Numbered from the stretch's first letter, positions 7,853-17,575 are shown. The stretch: DNA of 64,000 bases from Pedobacter sp. FW305-3-2-15-E-R2A2 (GCF_038446955.1 NZ_CP151803.1:4464001-4528000); one strand, 5' to 3'. The notes: generated from the letters alone by a model not told the origin. Made by a program: numbers and translations.

Positions 7853-8644
7853 CTATTGATCTAATCGGGTAAAAAATCTCATCATACCTCCTGAAGGAGC
7901 TTCAGAGAAAATGTAAAGTTTGGAAGATGGAGTGGATGCCACGGGCTTTGGTGCTGTGGACGATAGCGGATTCCAGGAGTATGCTGTTCCATCAGTATAA
8001 GGGATGTCCGTTCCCGCCTTACAGATACGGACGACAAACGACACCGTAGTCATTACCCCATTATACTCTTGTTTGGCGGTAGAAAATGTGGGTAAGGTAA
8101 TAGGCGGGCAAAACTCATAAGGTCTCACATTTTTTGCCCTGGCAAGCTCCTCGAATACCTTAGGTACCGCATAATATTTACCAACCACAAAGTCAACAGG
8201 CTCCGTATAATTGGTAGTGGTTGGCTGGAACATATAGATTAGTTTGAGCTTGCCCTCTTCAACAGCGGGCTTTTCCGGCATTGAACTGGTCCGGCCATCT
8301 ATATATAAAAAGTTCACTTTTATCCCGGAGTCCTCTTTTTTTAGCTCCCTTTCCAGCACCAGCTTTCCGGAAGTCTTCTCCGCAACCCTAAGCTTAATCC
8401 GATTTTCATTTGGTCTGAAAGTATAAGCAGTTGTACTTTCAAAACGGGAATTAGGCTGCAATGGAGTAAGAAAGTCAGTCGTATCCAACTTAACCGTCAG
8501 TTCTTCAGTACTTGCATTGTAGCCGATCAGATTGATGCCAAATAGCTCATCTTTATAGAGAAAATCCTGATCCCCTTTATTACAGGCAGTCAACACCAGC
8601 AGCATAGTGCATAGACAGGTCAGGTAAAGTTTATTCAATTTCAT
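7853..8644 (-). CDS. Lipoprotein of TonB receptor operon (first copy)
   Basis: A roughly 263-aa lipoprotein: MKLNKLYLTCLCTMLLVL then lipobox LTAC (start chosen at 8644; an ATG seven codons upstream spoils the signal peptide). The N-terminal beta-strand pattern resembles the lipoprotein encoded next. It lies 22 bp after the TonB receptor stop. It probably serves as a surface or periplasmic partner of that receptor. The family is not one I can name. Confidence 0.6.
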   Translation of the reverse strand: MKLNKLYLTCLCTMLLVLTACNKGDQDFLYKDELFGINLIGYNASTEELTVKLDTTDFLTPLQPNSRFESTTAYTFRPNENRIKLRVAEKTSGKLVLERELKKEDSGIKVNFLYIDGRTSSMPEKPAVEEGKLKLIYMFQPTTTNYTEPVDFVVGKYYAVPKVFEELARAKNVRPYEFCPPITLPTFSTAKQEYNGVMTTVSFVVRICKAGTDIPYTDGTAYSWNPLSSTAPKPVASTPSSKLYIFSEAPSGGMMRFFTRLDQ

Positions 8645-8666
8645 GATGTTAAAAATTAAATCCATA

Positions 8667-11600
8667 TTAAAAGTTGTAAGATAAGCTCAGACTGAACGAA
8701 GCACCGATCCTGCGGATGAAAGTATCTGTATCTCCAATCCGCCTGATTTTCCCCTCTGGGGTCGTCTCAGTATAGCCTTTTTCATATTTCTCCGAAAATC
8801 CATCTTTCCATTCATAGATATCTGACCAGTCAATCATCGTCGCGGTATTTGCTCCCGGCTTTATGCTATAGGTATCATCCGAATTAATGAAGAAACGGTA
8901 AGGGCTGTTGAGCAGGTTGCTCATATTAAACCTGGCTTCCATCTTTTTGCTTTTCAAGAACTTATACCCCAATTGTGCATCTAACTGGTTACGTGGTCTT
9001 TCGAGTTCAGAATACTCGGGCTTCATCCCTACGGTAAATGTCTTGTAGCCCGAATGATTGAAGGCTATGTTGGCACTTAAACGATTCCCCTTATAGTTTA
9101 AGCCAATATTATACAATACAGGTACCTGACCATATAGTGCCCGCTTTTCTTTCAAATAGGTCTTGGTTCTGTAGGCATAGGATTTACCATCATTATCCAG
9201 CCCGTAGCCCATAGTGGAATAGCGAAAATCGCTTGCCTGTACTTCTGAATTTTGAAGTGTTAAGTTTCCGCTGAAATAGATATTGCTTAAAAAATTCCAG
9301 TCCTTATTTAGGAATTCCAGGCTTTTGCGTACGTCAAACTCCCATCCGTTCACATTGGCATAGTCAGAGTTGGCCGTGATCAAGTCAACTGCCCCACTGC
9401 TATTGGTTACGTCCAGGTACATTTCCACAGGGTTTTTGAAATGCTTTTTGAAATAACCGGCAGAGAGCACCTCGCCTGGTGATGGATACCATTCCAAACG
9501 CAGGTCATAGTGAGAAATCAGCGTAGAAATTACACCAATATTCCGCTGTATTCTATTATGAATATGATTGAAACGCGAGAAACTGGAATTCTCAATCAAT
9601 GCAGGTCTGACAGCCGATTTGGCATAGGAAGCGCGTATGTTGAAGTCAGTTAGTGGCGTAATGGTAAGATTTGCAGAAGGCAGGTACAACCATTTCTTTT
9701 CATCGGCACTGGCATCCAGGGTCTTATGCACCAAATTCCCGGTTTCCAGGTCTACATAACGGTTCTTTTCCAGATCCTGCATTTCCGACTTTGCTACCTT
9801 ATCTGCGGCAGAATCCTTTATCTTTTCATATTTATAATACTCTCCCCTGATCCCCCATACCAAACGAATCCAGCTGTTAAAACGGTTGTCCATCATCCCA
9901 TACCAGGCCTGGTTACTGTTCCTTCCAGTATAGTTGTTATTGTTGAAATCAGAGGGGTGATAGAAAAGATCATGCAGGGGATCGTTAAAATCAATGTTCC
10001 AGGTTTGTACCGGTCTAAAGCCACCGGTAAAGCCCTTTGCCGAACCAATTGGTAAAACGCTCCAGGCAAAATCACCCTTTTTATTCAGCAGCTGATAACC
10101 GGCCTTGAGCACCTGTGCTGACTTCCCGATACTGAACTTGTAGCTCAGTGCAGCGTCGGCTGCCCAATTGGTTTCTACGTATTTATACGATGAACGGCTT
10201 AAGGGCCCAGGATTTTCAGTAATGTTACTTGCCTGATAAACATAGACAGTACTATTCTGCGTGGTTATAGGCCGCAAAATAGCGTCTACTGCATCTTGTT
10301 CATGATTGTTCACACGATTACGTGCCAACCCCCAGTCGAACTTTAACCGGCCAAAAGTATGTTCAGCACTGATGCGGTTCTGGAACAGATTGACAAATTT
10401 CGGGCGGTCATATTCGTTGATGGCCGGATTTTCCCCATAGCCGATATCCTCTCCCCAGCCAGAAACACGAAAGAACTGATCGGCAAAGACTCTGGAATAG
10501 AAATTACGCAGGGTAATCTTGTGGTTCTTACTGTTCCAGCCAACATTAACCAATGCAGCCAAACTGGTTGTAAAATTATATTGACTGGCCGTTGTCTCCT
10601 GTAATTCCTTATTCGTAACCGGATCATAATAATTTTCACCAAGTTTGTTGAACCGGCCGCGCTCATAATGAGAAAAGTTATCTATAGCCTGTTCATTGCG
10701 GTAGCTCAACGAACCCACAAAACCTAAACGGCTATCTTTTAATCCGTAGCTCCTGCCCAGGGTAAACTGATAGTTCTGTCCGGGAGCAGCCTGATAAACA
10801 CGCGTTCCAAATCTTTGTAAACCACCGATTTTTTTGTTTTGTGCAGCAATCATATCAGGCGTAATTTTTTCAACTCCAGCAGGTGGATTGGTATTAGCTG
10901 GATCCGTGGGGATATAATTTGTCTGTGTAAAAATTACAAGATCCTTCGGAAAATGATTTCTATTTCCATCATCAAAACCCAGATAATCATTTTTTCCACG
11001 TTGATAGCCCAAAAAATCCTTGCCGGTACTGCCATTGATGTACTTGCTCCCCAAACTGAAGGACATGAAATTCTGGTCTGGTATTGCTATGGTATTGATC
11101 TGTACCAACCCTCCACCAAAACCAAAGCTCATATCCGGAGTAGCTGTTTTGGAAACCACCACATTATCTACCAGGCTGCTCGGGATGATATCGAACTCAA
11201 AGTCCCGTACCTGTACGTCTGTGCTGGGCAGTGTGGCCCCATCCATCATCGCCAGATTATAACGCTCGGCAATACCCCTGATCACTACGCGTCGGTTATC
11301 GTTGGCACTTACCCCGGAAATGCGCTTCAGGGTTTCACCGATATTCTTATCCGGCAGTGCAGAAATCTGTTCCCTGCTGATGCCATTTGAAATGTTCGCT
11401 TCATTTTTCTGACGGGCGTAAAGGCTATTCACACTTTCCTTTTTAAAGGTTCCTGTAACCACTACCTGATTTAAACTTTTTGCTGAAGGGTTCAGTACCA
11501 CATTAAGGTTGGTTACCTGCCCGGCTTTCACTTCTATATCCGTAATGCGTTTGGTCTGAAAAGAAATATAGCTCAGTTCAAGTGTGTAATTTCCAGCAGC

Positions 11601-12098
11601 AACATTGAGGGTATAACTTCCGTCTACACGACTTTGAGTAGTCTGCCCGGTCTGAATGAGCTTGATACTGGCTCCGGGGAGTGGTTCGCCACGGTCATCA
11701 ATGATCTTTCCGGCAATCCGACCAGGCTGCTGAACGGGAATTTTGACAGGACGATCTTCTTTGGTATACAGTACTACTGCTCCTCCCTGTTCCGTGAAGG
11801 CCAGGTTACTGTGCTTCAATAGCTGGACAAGGATATTCTTTAGCTTTTCTTCATGATAGTTCGCCGCTTTAACCGATATGGTTTTAGCAAGTGAAGGGTC
11901 ATAGGCAAGCCTTACTTTTGCTTTAGTTCTTAGTTGTTCCAGGGCGACAGACAAAGGTTGTCCTTCTCTGAACCGGATGTCAACTTTTGTTTCCAGCGCC
12001 TGAGGAAATGCTTCACTGGCATACAGCGAAGTCATGATGTTAATGGAGACGAAATATAGGATCAGTGATATTTTCACACCTATTTTGATTATAGACAT
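8667..12098 (-). CDS. TonB-dependent outer-membrane receptor with STN signalling domain
   Basis: A 1143-aa protein. After a signal peptide (to about residue 28) comes an STN domain (about 35-110; FREGQPLSVALEQLRTKA), then a carboxypeptidase-regulatory-like Ig domain (about 125-205), the plug (about 225-345, with LPDKNIGETLKRISGV and VVIRGIAERYN), and a 22-strand-type barrel ending in LSLSYNF with a C-terminal aromatic. STN is the domain that touches FecR-type anti-sigma factors, and a FecR and an ECF sigma gene lie immediately upstream. The protein thus imports an unknown ligand and signals its presence. No SusD gene follows; two lipoproteins do. Confidence 0.9.
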   Translation of the reverse strand: MSIIKIGVKISLILYFVSINIMTSLYASEAFPQALETKVDIRFREGQPLSVALEQLRTKAKVRLAYDPSLAKTISVKAANYHEEKLKNILVQLLKHSNLAFTEQGGAVVLYTKEDRPVKIPVQQPGRIAGKIIDDRGEPLPGASIKLIQTGQTTQSRVDGSYTLNVAAGNYTLELSYISFQTKRITDIEVKAGQVTNLNVVLNPSAKSLNQVVVTGTFKKESVNSLYARQKNEANISNGISREQISALPDKNIGETLKRISGVSANDNRRVVIRGIAERYNLAMMDGATLPSTDVQVRDFEFDIIPSSLVDNVVVSKTATPDMSFGFGGGLVQINTIAIPDQNFMSFSLGSKYINGSTGKDFLGYQRGKNDYLGFDDGNRNHFPKDLVIFTQTNYIPTDPANTNPPAGVEKITPDMIAAQNKKIGGLQRFGTRVYQAAPGQNYQFTLGRSYGLKDSRLGFVGSLSYRNEQAIDNFSHYERGRFNKLGENYYDPVTNKELQETTASQYNFTTSLAALVNVGWNSKNHKITLRNFYSRVFADQFFRVSGWGEDIGYGENPAINEYDRPKFVNLFQNRISAEHTFGRLKFDWGLARNRVNNHEQDAVDAILRPITTQNSTVYVYQASNITENPGPLSRSSYKYVETNWAADAALSYKFSIGKSAQVLKAGYQLLNKKGDFAWSVLPIGSAKGFTGGFRPVQTWNIDFNDPLHDLFYHPSDFNNNNYTGRNSNQAWYGMMDNRFNSWIRLVWGIRGEYYKYEKIKDSAADKVAKSEMQDLEKNRYVDLETGNLVHKTLDASADEKKWLYLPSANLTITPLTDFNIRASYAKSAVRPALIENSSFSRFNHIHNRIQRNIGVISTLISHYDLRLEWYPSPGEVLSAGYFKKHFKNPVEMYLDVTNSSGAVDLITANSDYANVNGWEFDVRKSLEFLNKDWNFLSNIYFSGNLTLQNSEVQASDFRYSTMGYGLDNDGKSYAYRTKTYLKEKRALYGQVPVLYNIGLNYKGNRLSANIAFNHSGYKTFTVGMKPEYSELERPRNQLDAQLGYKFLKSKKMEARFNMSNLLNSPYRFFINSDDTYSIKPGANTATMIDWSDIYEWKDGFSEKYEKGYTETTPEGKIRRIGDTDTFIRRIGASFSLSLSYNF

Positions 12099-12203
12099 TA
12101 TTTTTTAATACTTTTATTGTGTTTACAAGTTAAACCTGGTGTTTGCTTTTTGAATGACGAGGAAGCGGCAATTTTCTGTCAGTAATGCAAGCACCAAAAC
12201 ATT

Positions 12204-12226
12204 CGGTATCTATCCAATAGATACCG
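12204..12226 (+). terminator. Hairpin with T-tract between anti-sigma and receptor genes
   Basis: CGGTATCTAT (12204-12213) pairs perfectly with ATAGATACCG (12217-12226), loop CCA. On the plus strand it is followed by nine T residues, a canonical terminator, although both flanking genes read on the minus strand. On that strand the hairpin lacks a good U-tract but could attenuate transcription or protect mRNA between the FecR gene and the receptor gene. Confidence 0.6.
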
Positions 12227-12243
12227 TTTTTTTTTCTAGTAGA

Positions 12244-13167
12244 CTATCTCATCAATATTACCTCCTTGTCTTTGATTTGATAATGAAGTCCATGTATCAG
12301 TTTCAGGTGATTCAAAATAGTTTTAGGGTCATCAGTCCGATAAAATTGCATCGAAACAGTTAAATTTTCGAGCGCTTTTCCCTTGAATCTGACTTCCATA
12401 GAAAAGGCATTGCCAAAGGTTTGTGCAAAAGATTTCAGCGAGACATTGTCAAGAATATATTCCCCGTTCAACCAGTTTTCAGCCATAAAGGTTGTGCTGT
12501 CCAGTTTTACCCTTTCGCTTACTTTGTTAAAAGAGAGTTGTTGTTTAGGCAATAAAATACCCAGTTGTGCTTTTTTGCTACGTATGGCAACTTTTCCGCT
12601 GAGTAAGCTCACCCGGATATCTGCTGCCAGAGGATCATTGTTGATGATAAACTTAGTTCCCAGCACCTGAGTGGTAATTTGGGAGGTATGTACCAGAAAG
12701 GGATGCTCCGGATCAGGACTAACGTCACAGTAGATCTCTCCCGCTGCCAACTTTACCTCCCGGTTTTGTTGTATAAAAGGCTGGGCAATGGCAATCTTTG
12801 CGCCGGGTCTCAAATGGATCGTAGACTGATCTGGTAAGCGGATCTCCTTAAACTCTCCTTTATTCGCCACATAGCTAACCCAAACCTGCCTGGCAATGGA
12901 AGGCGTTGAAGTCAGGTAAGCCCGATAACCGAAAGTTCCGGTAGTCATCAAGACTACAGCGGCTGCAGCAACATTAAACCAACGCCTTTTCTGTCGCTGT
13001 GTTCTTATCTTTCGGCGGATTTCGTCCAGCATTTCTTCGCCAGTCCTTGTTTTTTCCTGCGGATTGGAGAAAGCTTCAAAAGGCACACGGTCATCTGTAC
13101 GGGAAAACCAGGCTTCGGCCTCCTGGTCTGTACTACGTCTTTCAGTGAATATATTTTTCTTTGCCAT
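12244..13167 (-). CDS. FecR-family anti-sigma factor
   Basis: A 307-aa inner-membrane protein. The cytoplasmic N-terminal part (1-62) ends in a basic patch (RTQRQKRRW), followed by one transmembrane segment (about 64-82), the periplasmic FecR domain (about 95-205; LPDQSTIHLRPGAKIAIAQ, then GEIYCDVSPDPEHPFLVHT), and a C-terminal DUF4974-like domain that resembles an STN fold. It holds the cognate ECF sigma inactive until the TonB receptor signals ligand. It lies 58 bp downstream of the sigma gene and 145 bp upstream of the receptor gene. Confidence 0.88.
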   Translation of the reverse strand: MAKKNIFTERRSTDQEAEAWFSRTDDRVPFEAFSNPQEKTRTGEEMLDEIRRKIRTQRQKRRWFNVAAAAVVLMTTGTFGYRAYLTSTPSIARQVWVSYVANKGEFKEIRLPDQSTIHLRPGAKIAIAQPFIQQNREVKLAAGEIYCDVSPDPEHPFLVHTSQITTQVLGTKFIINNDPLAADIRVSLLSGKVAIRSKKAQLGILLPKQQLSFNKVSERVKLDSTTFMAENWLNGEYILDNVSLKSFAQTFGNAFSMEVRFKGKALENLTVSMQFYRTDDPKTILNHLKLIHGLHYQIKDKEVILMR

Positions 13168-13225
13168 ACATACAACTCTTCGCAGCGAAAGCCAAAATGT
13201 ACTTTAAGAAAAAGCTATAAATACG

Positions 13226-13825
13226 TTAAATTTTTGTTAACAGGATGACCAGTATACCAGCAAGATTTGCAGGTTCTGAATAGAACCGCTTTGTTTGCAA
13301 TCTAAGCCGTTCCAAAGCCATAGAAACGTTGTTCCTGACGGTTTGTTCGGACAGAGAAAGTTCTTCCGCTATTTCCCTGACCGATTTATTTTCGAAACGG
13401 CTCAATCGAAATGACCGTTTCATATTGTCCGGCATCTTCTCAATTTCCAGGTCCAGCAGTTCCTGTAGTTCTTTCGTCTCCAGTTCTGTAGGAGCCGGTA
13501 CAATCAAAGTTTCGCTTTCCTGGTAAAGCGTTTCTCTCTGCTTGGTGCTGACTTGTCTTCTGTACCAGGAAATGGTTTGTTTTTTTGCTACACTGTTTAG
13601 CCAGGGCGCCAATGACTTGTCGGCGATAATCCTGTGGCGATAATTCCAAAGGTTAATGAATATATCCTGTAAGATGTCTTTTGTGACCTCTCTGTCATTA
13701 ATGCGTCGATAGATCATGGTGTAAACTTCCGGCCAATATTGTTCGTAAAGCGCTTCGAAAGCTTTCTGATCGCCATTTTTCATCGCAGTGATTAAATCCT
13801 GATCGCTAAGTGTCAATTGATTCAC
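13226..13825 (-). CDS. ECF RNA polymerase sigma factor (FecI-like)
   Basis: A 199-aa protein. Region 2 lies at about 20-85 (FEALYEQYWPEVYTMIYRRI, then DILQDIFINLWNYR) and region 4 at about 125-180 (KSVREIAEELSLSEQTVRNN helix-turn-helix). The C-terminus ends in a short hydrophobic stretch (LAGILVILLTKI), common in Bacteroidota ECF sigmas. It should direct transcription of the downstream receptor and lipoprotein genes and be controlled by the adjacent FecR. Confidence 0.9.
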   Translation of the reverse strand: MNQLTLSDQDLITAMKNGDQKAFEALYEQYWPEVYTMIYRRINDREVTKDILQDIFINLWNYRHRIIADKSLAPWLNSVAKKQTISWYRRQVSTKQRETLYQESETLIVPAPTELETKELQELLDLEIEKMPDNMKRSFRLSRFENKSVREIAEELSLSEQTVRNNVSMALERLRLQTKRFYSEPANLAGILVILLTKI

Positions 13826-13892
13826 GCTGCGAAGTTAGCATCAGCCAGGTTACCCTTTCGTTAATTTATCATGAACAAAATCCCGAAAAGCA

Positions 13893-14915
13893 TTATTTAC
13901 TTTTAAAGTTTGTGATGGTCTTTCCATCATAACGATACACGCTTCTCCCTCTCCCCATAGCTCCAAACCAAATACTTCCATCGTTAGCCTCCAAAATCCC
14001 ACAAAACATTCCCAACCCTTTTATTGACATGATTTCGGTTATAATGGGCTTTTTATGGTACAAGGACTTTTGCTCATAACGGGAAAGTGCCCAACCTCCA
14101 TTGGGTTTTAATTCACCAGTAGTCCAGATGTTTCCTTTTTTATCTTGCATTATAGCATAAGCACCCCTCTGCGATACCTTAGTAAAGAGACCGCCCTCAT
14201 AACGCCAGAGACCAGGTGAAACGAACGACGTATCGCCTTTTTTATCTTCGATTATCGTTGCACCGAACCAAATATTACCTTTTCTATCTTCGATTATCGA
14301 CCTGACATTGTTAAAAGCTTTACCGTCTTTGTTTCTGAAAACAGTAAATGTTTTTCCATCATAAAAACAGGCCTCGCCACTTGATCCAAACCAGAATTTC
14401 CCGGTTTTGTCTTCCATGATCGTGGTGATATCATTACTGGGCAGTCCGTCTTTTTTGGTGAAATTTCGAAAAGATTTCCCATCGTAACGGCTTGCTCCAC
14501 CTCCTGTAGCGAACCAAATATGACCAGTTTTATCTTGATAAACTTGAAAAGCATGGTTACTGGCAAGTCCCTCTTTGGTGGTAAAATGTTGAAAGGATTT
14601 CCCATTGTAACAATAAACACCTGAATCTCTGGTAGCGAACCAAAGGTTTCCTTTTCGATCTTCCAGAACATCCCAGAAGCTGGGCGAACTTATTTTACTG
14701 GTGATATTGGTAAACGATTTTCCATCGTATCGAAACACGCCTCTGAAGGAAGCGATCAAAATGTTTCCGTTTCTATCTTTCTTTATATTCCGAACCATGC
14801 CATGAGGCACCTGGGAGATTTTACCTTTCGGGAGGGCTGTATTTTTGTTTTGCCTTTGGCAAGAACTGCCATAGACCAAGGTTAAGAGCAATATATATAA
14901 GCGTACGTATTTCAT
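13893..14915 (-). CDS. Beta-propeller lipoprotein (two-component-regulator propeller repeats)
   Basis: A roughly 340-aa lipoprotein; MKYVRLYILLLTLV then lipobox-like YGSSC (an ATG six codons upstream is less fitting). The mature protein consists of about seven blades with the pattern DRKGNLWFAT..GVYCYNGKSFQHF, typical of Reg_prop repeats found in sensor domains of hybrid two-component systems. Here the propeller is free-standing, without kinase or transcription-factor parts. It follows the YceI gene by about 24 bp and is probably co-transcribed with it. A periplasmic binding or sensing role is likely; the ligand is unknown. Confidence 0.75.
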   Translation of the reverse strand: MKYVRLYILLLTLVYGSSCQRQNKNTALPKGKISQVPHGMVRNIKKDRNGNILIASFRGVFRYDGKSFTNITSKISSPSFWDVLEDRKGNLWFATRDSGVYCYNGKSFQHFTTKEGLASNHAFQVYQDKTGHIWFATGGGASRYDGKSFRNFTKKDGLPSNDITTIMEDKTGKFWFGSSGEACFYDGKTFTVFRNKDGKAFNNVRSIIEDRKGNIWFGATIIEDKKGDTSFVSPGLWRYEGGLFTKVSQRGAYAIMQDKKGNIWTTGELKPNGGWALSRYEQKSLYHKKPIITEIMSIKGLGMFCGILEANDGSIWFGAMGRGRSVYRYDGKTITNFKSK

Positions 14916-14939
14916 ATTTTTTTTAAAAATCAATGCAGT

Positions 14940-15575
14940 TTATTTTTTAGTAAATACCAGGTCCAGGCGGACAGGGATGTCATTATCAATTAGATTGTCT
15001 TTTATGCGGTAAATGAAGTCCCAGGTTTTCTGTTCTGGTTTACGATTGATATTCCAATTTTCGCGGCTAATACTCAGGTGTGCCTTTGCGGTAATCGTAT
15101 TGTCCTTCTGCTTCATAAGCGTTGTGAATTCGATGGGTTTAGTCACACCTTTGATGGTCAGCTCCCCGTAAACTTTGTAGGTGGTTCCATTAGCTTGCCG
15201 AAGCATCTTGCGAACCACCATGGTGGCAGCAGGATATCTTGAAACAGCAAAAAAGTCTTCGCTTCTCAGCTTATCGTCCACCTCTTTTCTCCCGGCATCT
15301 GAAGCTTCGTCAGTACTCCTCATACTGTTCATATTTATACTGAAAGTACCTCGTGTTGGCTGCCCGGCGCTAAAGTTGCTGAGGCTGCCCGAATTAAATA
15401 ATATAAAGCCATTGTGCTGGTTTTTGGGTGCCTGCCAAAACAGCTTGCTTTTTTTAATATCGAGTTGGTAAACGATACTGTTGGCGTCATTTTTTACTTG
15501 AGCCAGCATCGGATGGTTAAGTGCTCCTGCCAGTATTATAATTAGGCTGCATAAGAGATTTTTTTTATCTTTCAT
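14940..15575 (-). CDS. YceI-family periplasmic protein
   Basis: A 211-aa protein with a signal peptide (to about residue 25, PMLAQ). It shows the YceI lipocalin-like pattern: YQLDIKKSKLFWQ at the start, an FSINMNSM strand, KLRSEDFFAVSRYPAATM, a YGELTIKGVTKPIEF strand pair, and an ending with IPVRLDLVFTK. Family members bind isoprenoid or other lipids in a beta-barrel. It is divergent from the membrane-bound regulator at 15678 and upstream of a propeller lipoprotein in the same direction. Confidence 0.85.
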   Translation of the reverse strand: MKDKKNLLCSLIIILAGALNHPMLAQVKNDANSIVYQLDIKKSKLFWQAPKNQHNGFILFNSGSLSNFSAGQPTRGTFSINMNSMRSTDEASDAGRKEVDDKLRSEDFFAVSRYPAATMVVRKMLRQANGTTYKVYGELTIKGVTKPIEFTTLMKQKDNTITAKAHLSISRENWNINRKPEQKTWDFIYRIKDNLIDNDIPVRLDLVFTKK

Positions 15576-15677
15576 ATCCTGTTAAAATTGATGCAGCAAA
15601 TCTACTTTGATACTTTTCTGCCTGAGGGCTCAGGATTGTAAATTAAAATGTAAACTTTGTAAATTATTTCAAATAGT

Positions 15678-16571
15678 ATGTTTAATACCGAAAAACGGCC
15701 CAATAGAAAAGCAAAGTATCTGTACGGATTATTGCTGCTTCTGCTGATCCCTGTAATCTGTGCGGCTTTCAGTATGACCGACAATCAGAACTTTGACTTC
15801 GCCAAAAGGGAAGTTTTGCTCCGCAGGATTGGAGATCAATTACTCTTACAGTCGGGCGACAGTACATCAAGGGTACTTCCGGTAAAAAAGATCGCAGAAA
15901 ATGAATACCAGATCAGGTTTGAGAATGAGCTTACTTTTCAACCGGACTCACTGGTGAATACTACCCGGCGTTTGCTGGCCAATGACCCTCTCACGCTTGA
16001 TTATATTGTTAACGTTCTGAACTGTGGCAACTCCAGTGTAGCTTATGGATACGCGATCTCCAAAAATAAAAAAGATGATATTGTAGCGTGTATAGGAAGA
16101 ACACAACCCCGGGCGTGTTACATGATCAACATTAAATTCAAACCCACAGGAATAAATATAGCAGAGAATGGATATCTTCTGGGGAGCCTGCCATTTTTAG
16201 CATTTGTTGGTTTTATTTTTTTTAAATCGGTTAAGCCAGGAAGAACTTTACCTGAGGGTAAGTATGCTAGTAGTATGTTCACTTTGGGCTCGGTCTTGTT
16301 CGATGCGAAAAACCGGACGCTCCTCATAAATGGAAATACCATAGACCTGACCGGAACGGAAACCCGTGTATTGCTCATTTTCGCATCATCTCCTAACGAG
16401 ACTATAGAGAGAAGCCGACTGCAAAAAGAGATATGGGAGGATGAAGGTGTTATTGTTGGGCGAAGTTTGGATATGTTCATCTCAAAACTTAGAAAAAAAC
16501 TGGAATTTGATCCGAATATCAAAATTGTTGTGATACGCGGTAAAGGATATAGGCTTGAAATTAGCGCTTAA
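15678..16571 (+). CDS. Membrane-bound winged-helix transcriptional regulator
   Basis: A 297-aa protein. It has an N-terminal transmembrane segment (about 15-33), an extracytoplasmic domain (about 35-162), a second transmembrane segment (166-184) and a C-terminal OmpR/PhoB-type winged helix (200-295; LTGTETRVLLIFASSPNETI, then VIRGKGYRLE). No receiver domain or kinase is present, so DNA binding and sensing are in one polypeptide, as in ToxR-like proteins but with the DNA-binding domain at the C-terminus. It is divergent from YceI (102 bp), a likely target. Its stop abuts the stop of the MscS gene with no spacer. Confidence 0.8.
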   Translation: MFNTEKRPNRKAKYLYGLLLLLLIPVICAAFSMTDNQNFDFAKREVLLRRIGDQLLLQSGDSTSRVLPVKKIAENEYQIRFENELTFQPDSLVNTTRRLLANDPLTLDYIVNVLNCGNSSVAYGYAISKNKKDDIVACIGRTQPRACYMINIKFKPTGINIAENGYLLGSLPFLAFVGFIFFKSVKPGRTLPEGKYASSMFTLGSVLFDAKNRTLLINGNTIDLTGTETRVLLIFASSPNETIERSRLQKEIWEDEGVIVGRSLDMFISKLRKKLEFDPNIKIVVIRGKGYRLEISA

Positions 16572-17366
16572 TTAGTCCATCCCAGGTAACTTGATTCCCG
16601 AGGTTTTTAGGTTTTCCATCAGATTTTCCTGAAAAATGAGTTTTGCATCCTGAAAGCCATGGGAATGCAGCCAAACATTGATTAAAACTTTATAACCGTC
16701 AGATTCTAATAAAGACACCCCCACCCTTTTTTCAGGTATTTTTAAAATCGATTTTGAGTCATTAATTGTCTCATCAATTACCGCTCTCACCTTTGAAAGA
16801 TCAACCCCGTAATTAAATTTAAGTTCCAGATCCAGCCTTCTGCTCCCAATGACACTGATATTAATAATGACTTCATTAGAAAGTTTGCTGTTGGGGATAA
16901 TGACAGTCCGGTTATCAAAAGTAGTAACAACCGTAAAAAAAAGCTGAATGGAAGTTACTGTACCTTCCTGTCCCTGGGCAATAATGTTATCCGATACACG
17001 GAATGGCTTCAATAAAAGGATCAATACGCCACTCGCAAAATTCTGCATCGTACCAGACAGTGCCAGCCCCGCAGCAACTCCTATGGCACCGATTAAAGCA
17101 GCAAAAATGGTAAGCTGTATCCCCATAATCTGCATCACGAGAAAAATCAGTAGTATTCGGAGTCCTACAGTTGTTACGCTTAGAAAAAAGGGTTTCAATG
17201 AACTGTTAATTTTCTTATGCTGCATTCTGTTTTGCATCCAGCGCGAAAATACGCCGATCAGCCAGAGGCCAACCAGCAAAACAACCATGCCCAGCAAAAT
17301 TACCGGGCCTTTTACCAGTAACCAATCATAAAATTTATCATAGAAATTTTCAACTTTCTGATTCAT
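16572..17366 (-). CDS. Small-conductance mechanosensitive channel (MscS family)
   Basis: A 264-aa inner-membrane protein with three N-terminal hydrophobic segments, the third being the pore helix (IGVAAGLALSGTMQNFASGV, rich in Gly/Ala). The MscS beta domain follows (FRVSDNIIAQGQEGTVTSIQ), with VIIPNSKLSNEVIINIS and the C-terminal alpha/beta domain. It opens under membrane tension to release solutes in osmotic downshock. It converges exactly on the winged-helix regulator. The spacer upstream (17367-17575) separates it from the divergent stress cluster. Confidence 0.9.
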   Translation of the reverse strand: MNQKVENFYDKFYDWLLVKGPVILLGMVVLLVGLWLIGVFSRWMQNRMQHKKINSSLKPFFLSVTTVGLRILLIFLVMQIMGIQLTIFAALIGAIGVAAGLALSGTMQNFASGVLILLLKPFRVSDNIIAQGQEGTVTSIQLFFTVVTTFDNRTVIIPNSKLSNEVIINISVIGSRRLDLELKFNYGVDLSKVRAVIDETINDSKSILKIPEKRVGVSLLESDGYKVLINVWLHSHGFQDAKLIFQENLMENLKTSGIKLPGMD

Positions 17367-17575
17367 CTCCTTTTTGTTATCCGGTAAATTAACTCCCGAA
17401 CTGGTTAAAAAGTTTTAAATACGTCCTATGTGTTCAGCTATCCCGCATTCTCTCCAAAAAAGATTATGCTTTTTTAATAAAGTTTAAACAAAACCCTAAA
17501 GATGCTGGTTAATTATTTCGGTTGATCAATGTATTGTATTAATGTAAAAAATTCATCTAACGAAAAACTAAAATT

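Noticed and set aside
9726..11390. Several plus-strand ORFs of 60-180 codons inside the large TonB receptor gene
   Set aside because: They are antisense shadows of a well-supported gene, with no family resemblance and Cys/Ile-rich, non-protein-like composition.
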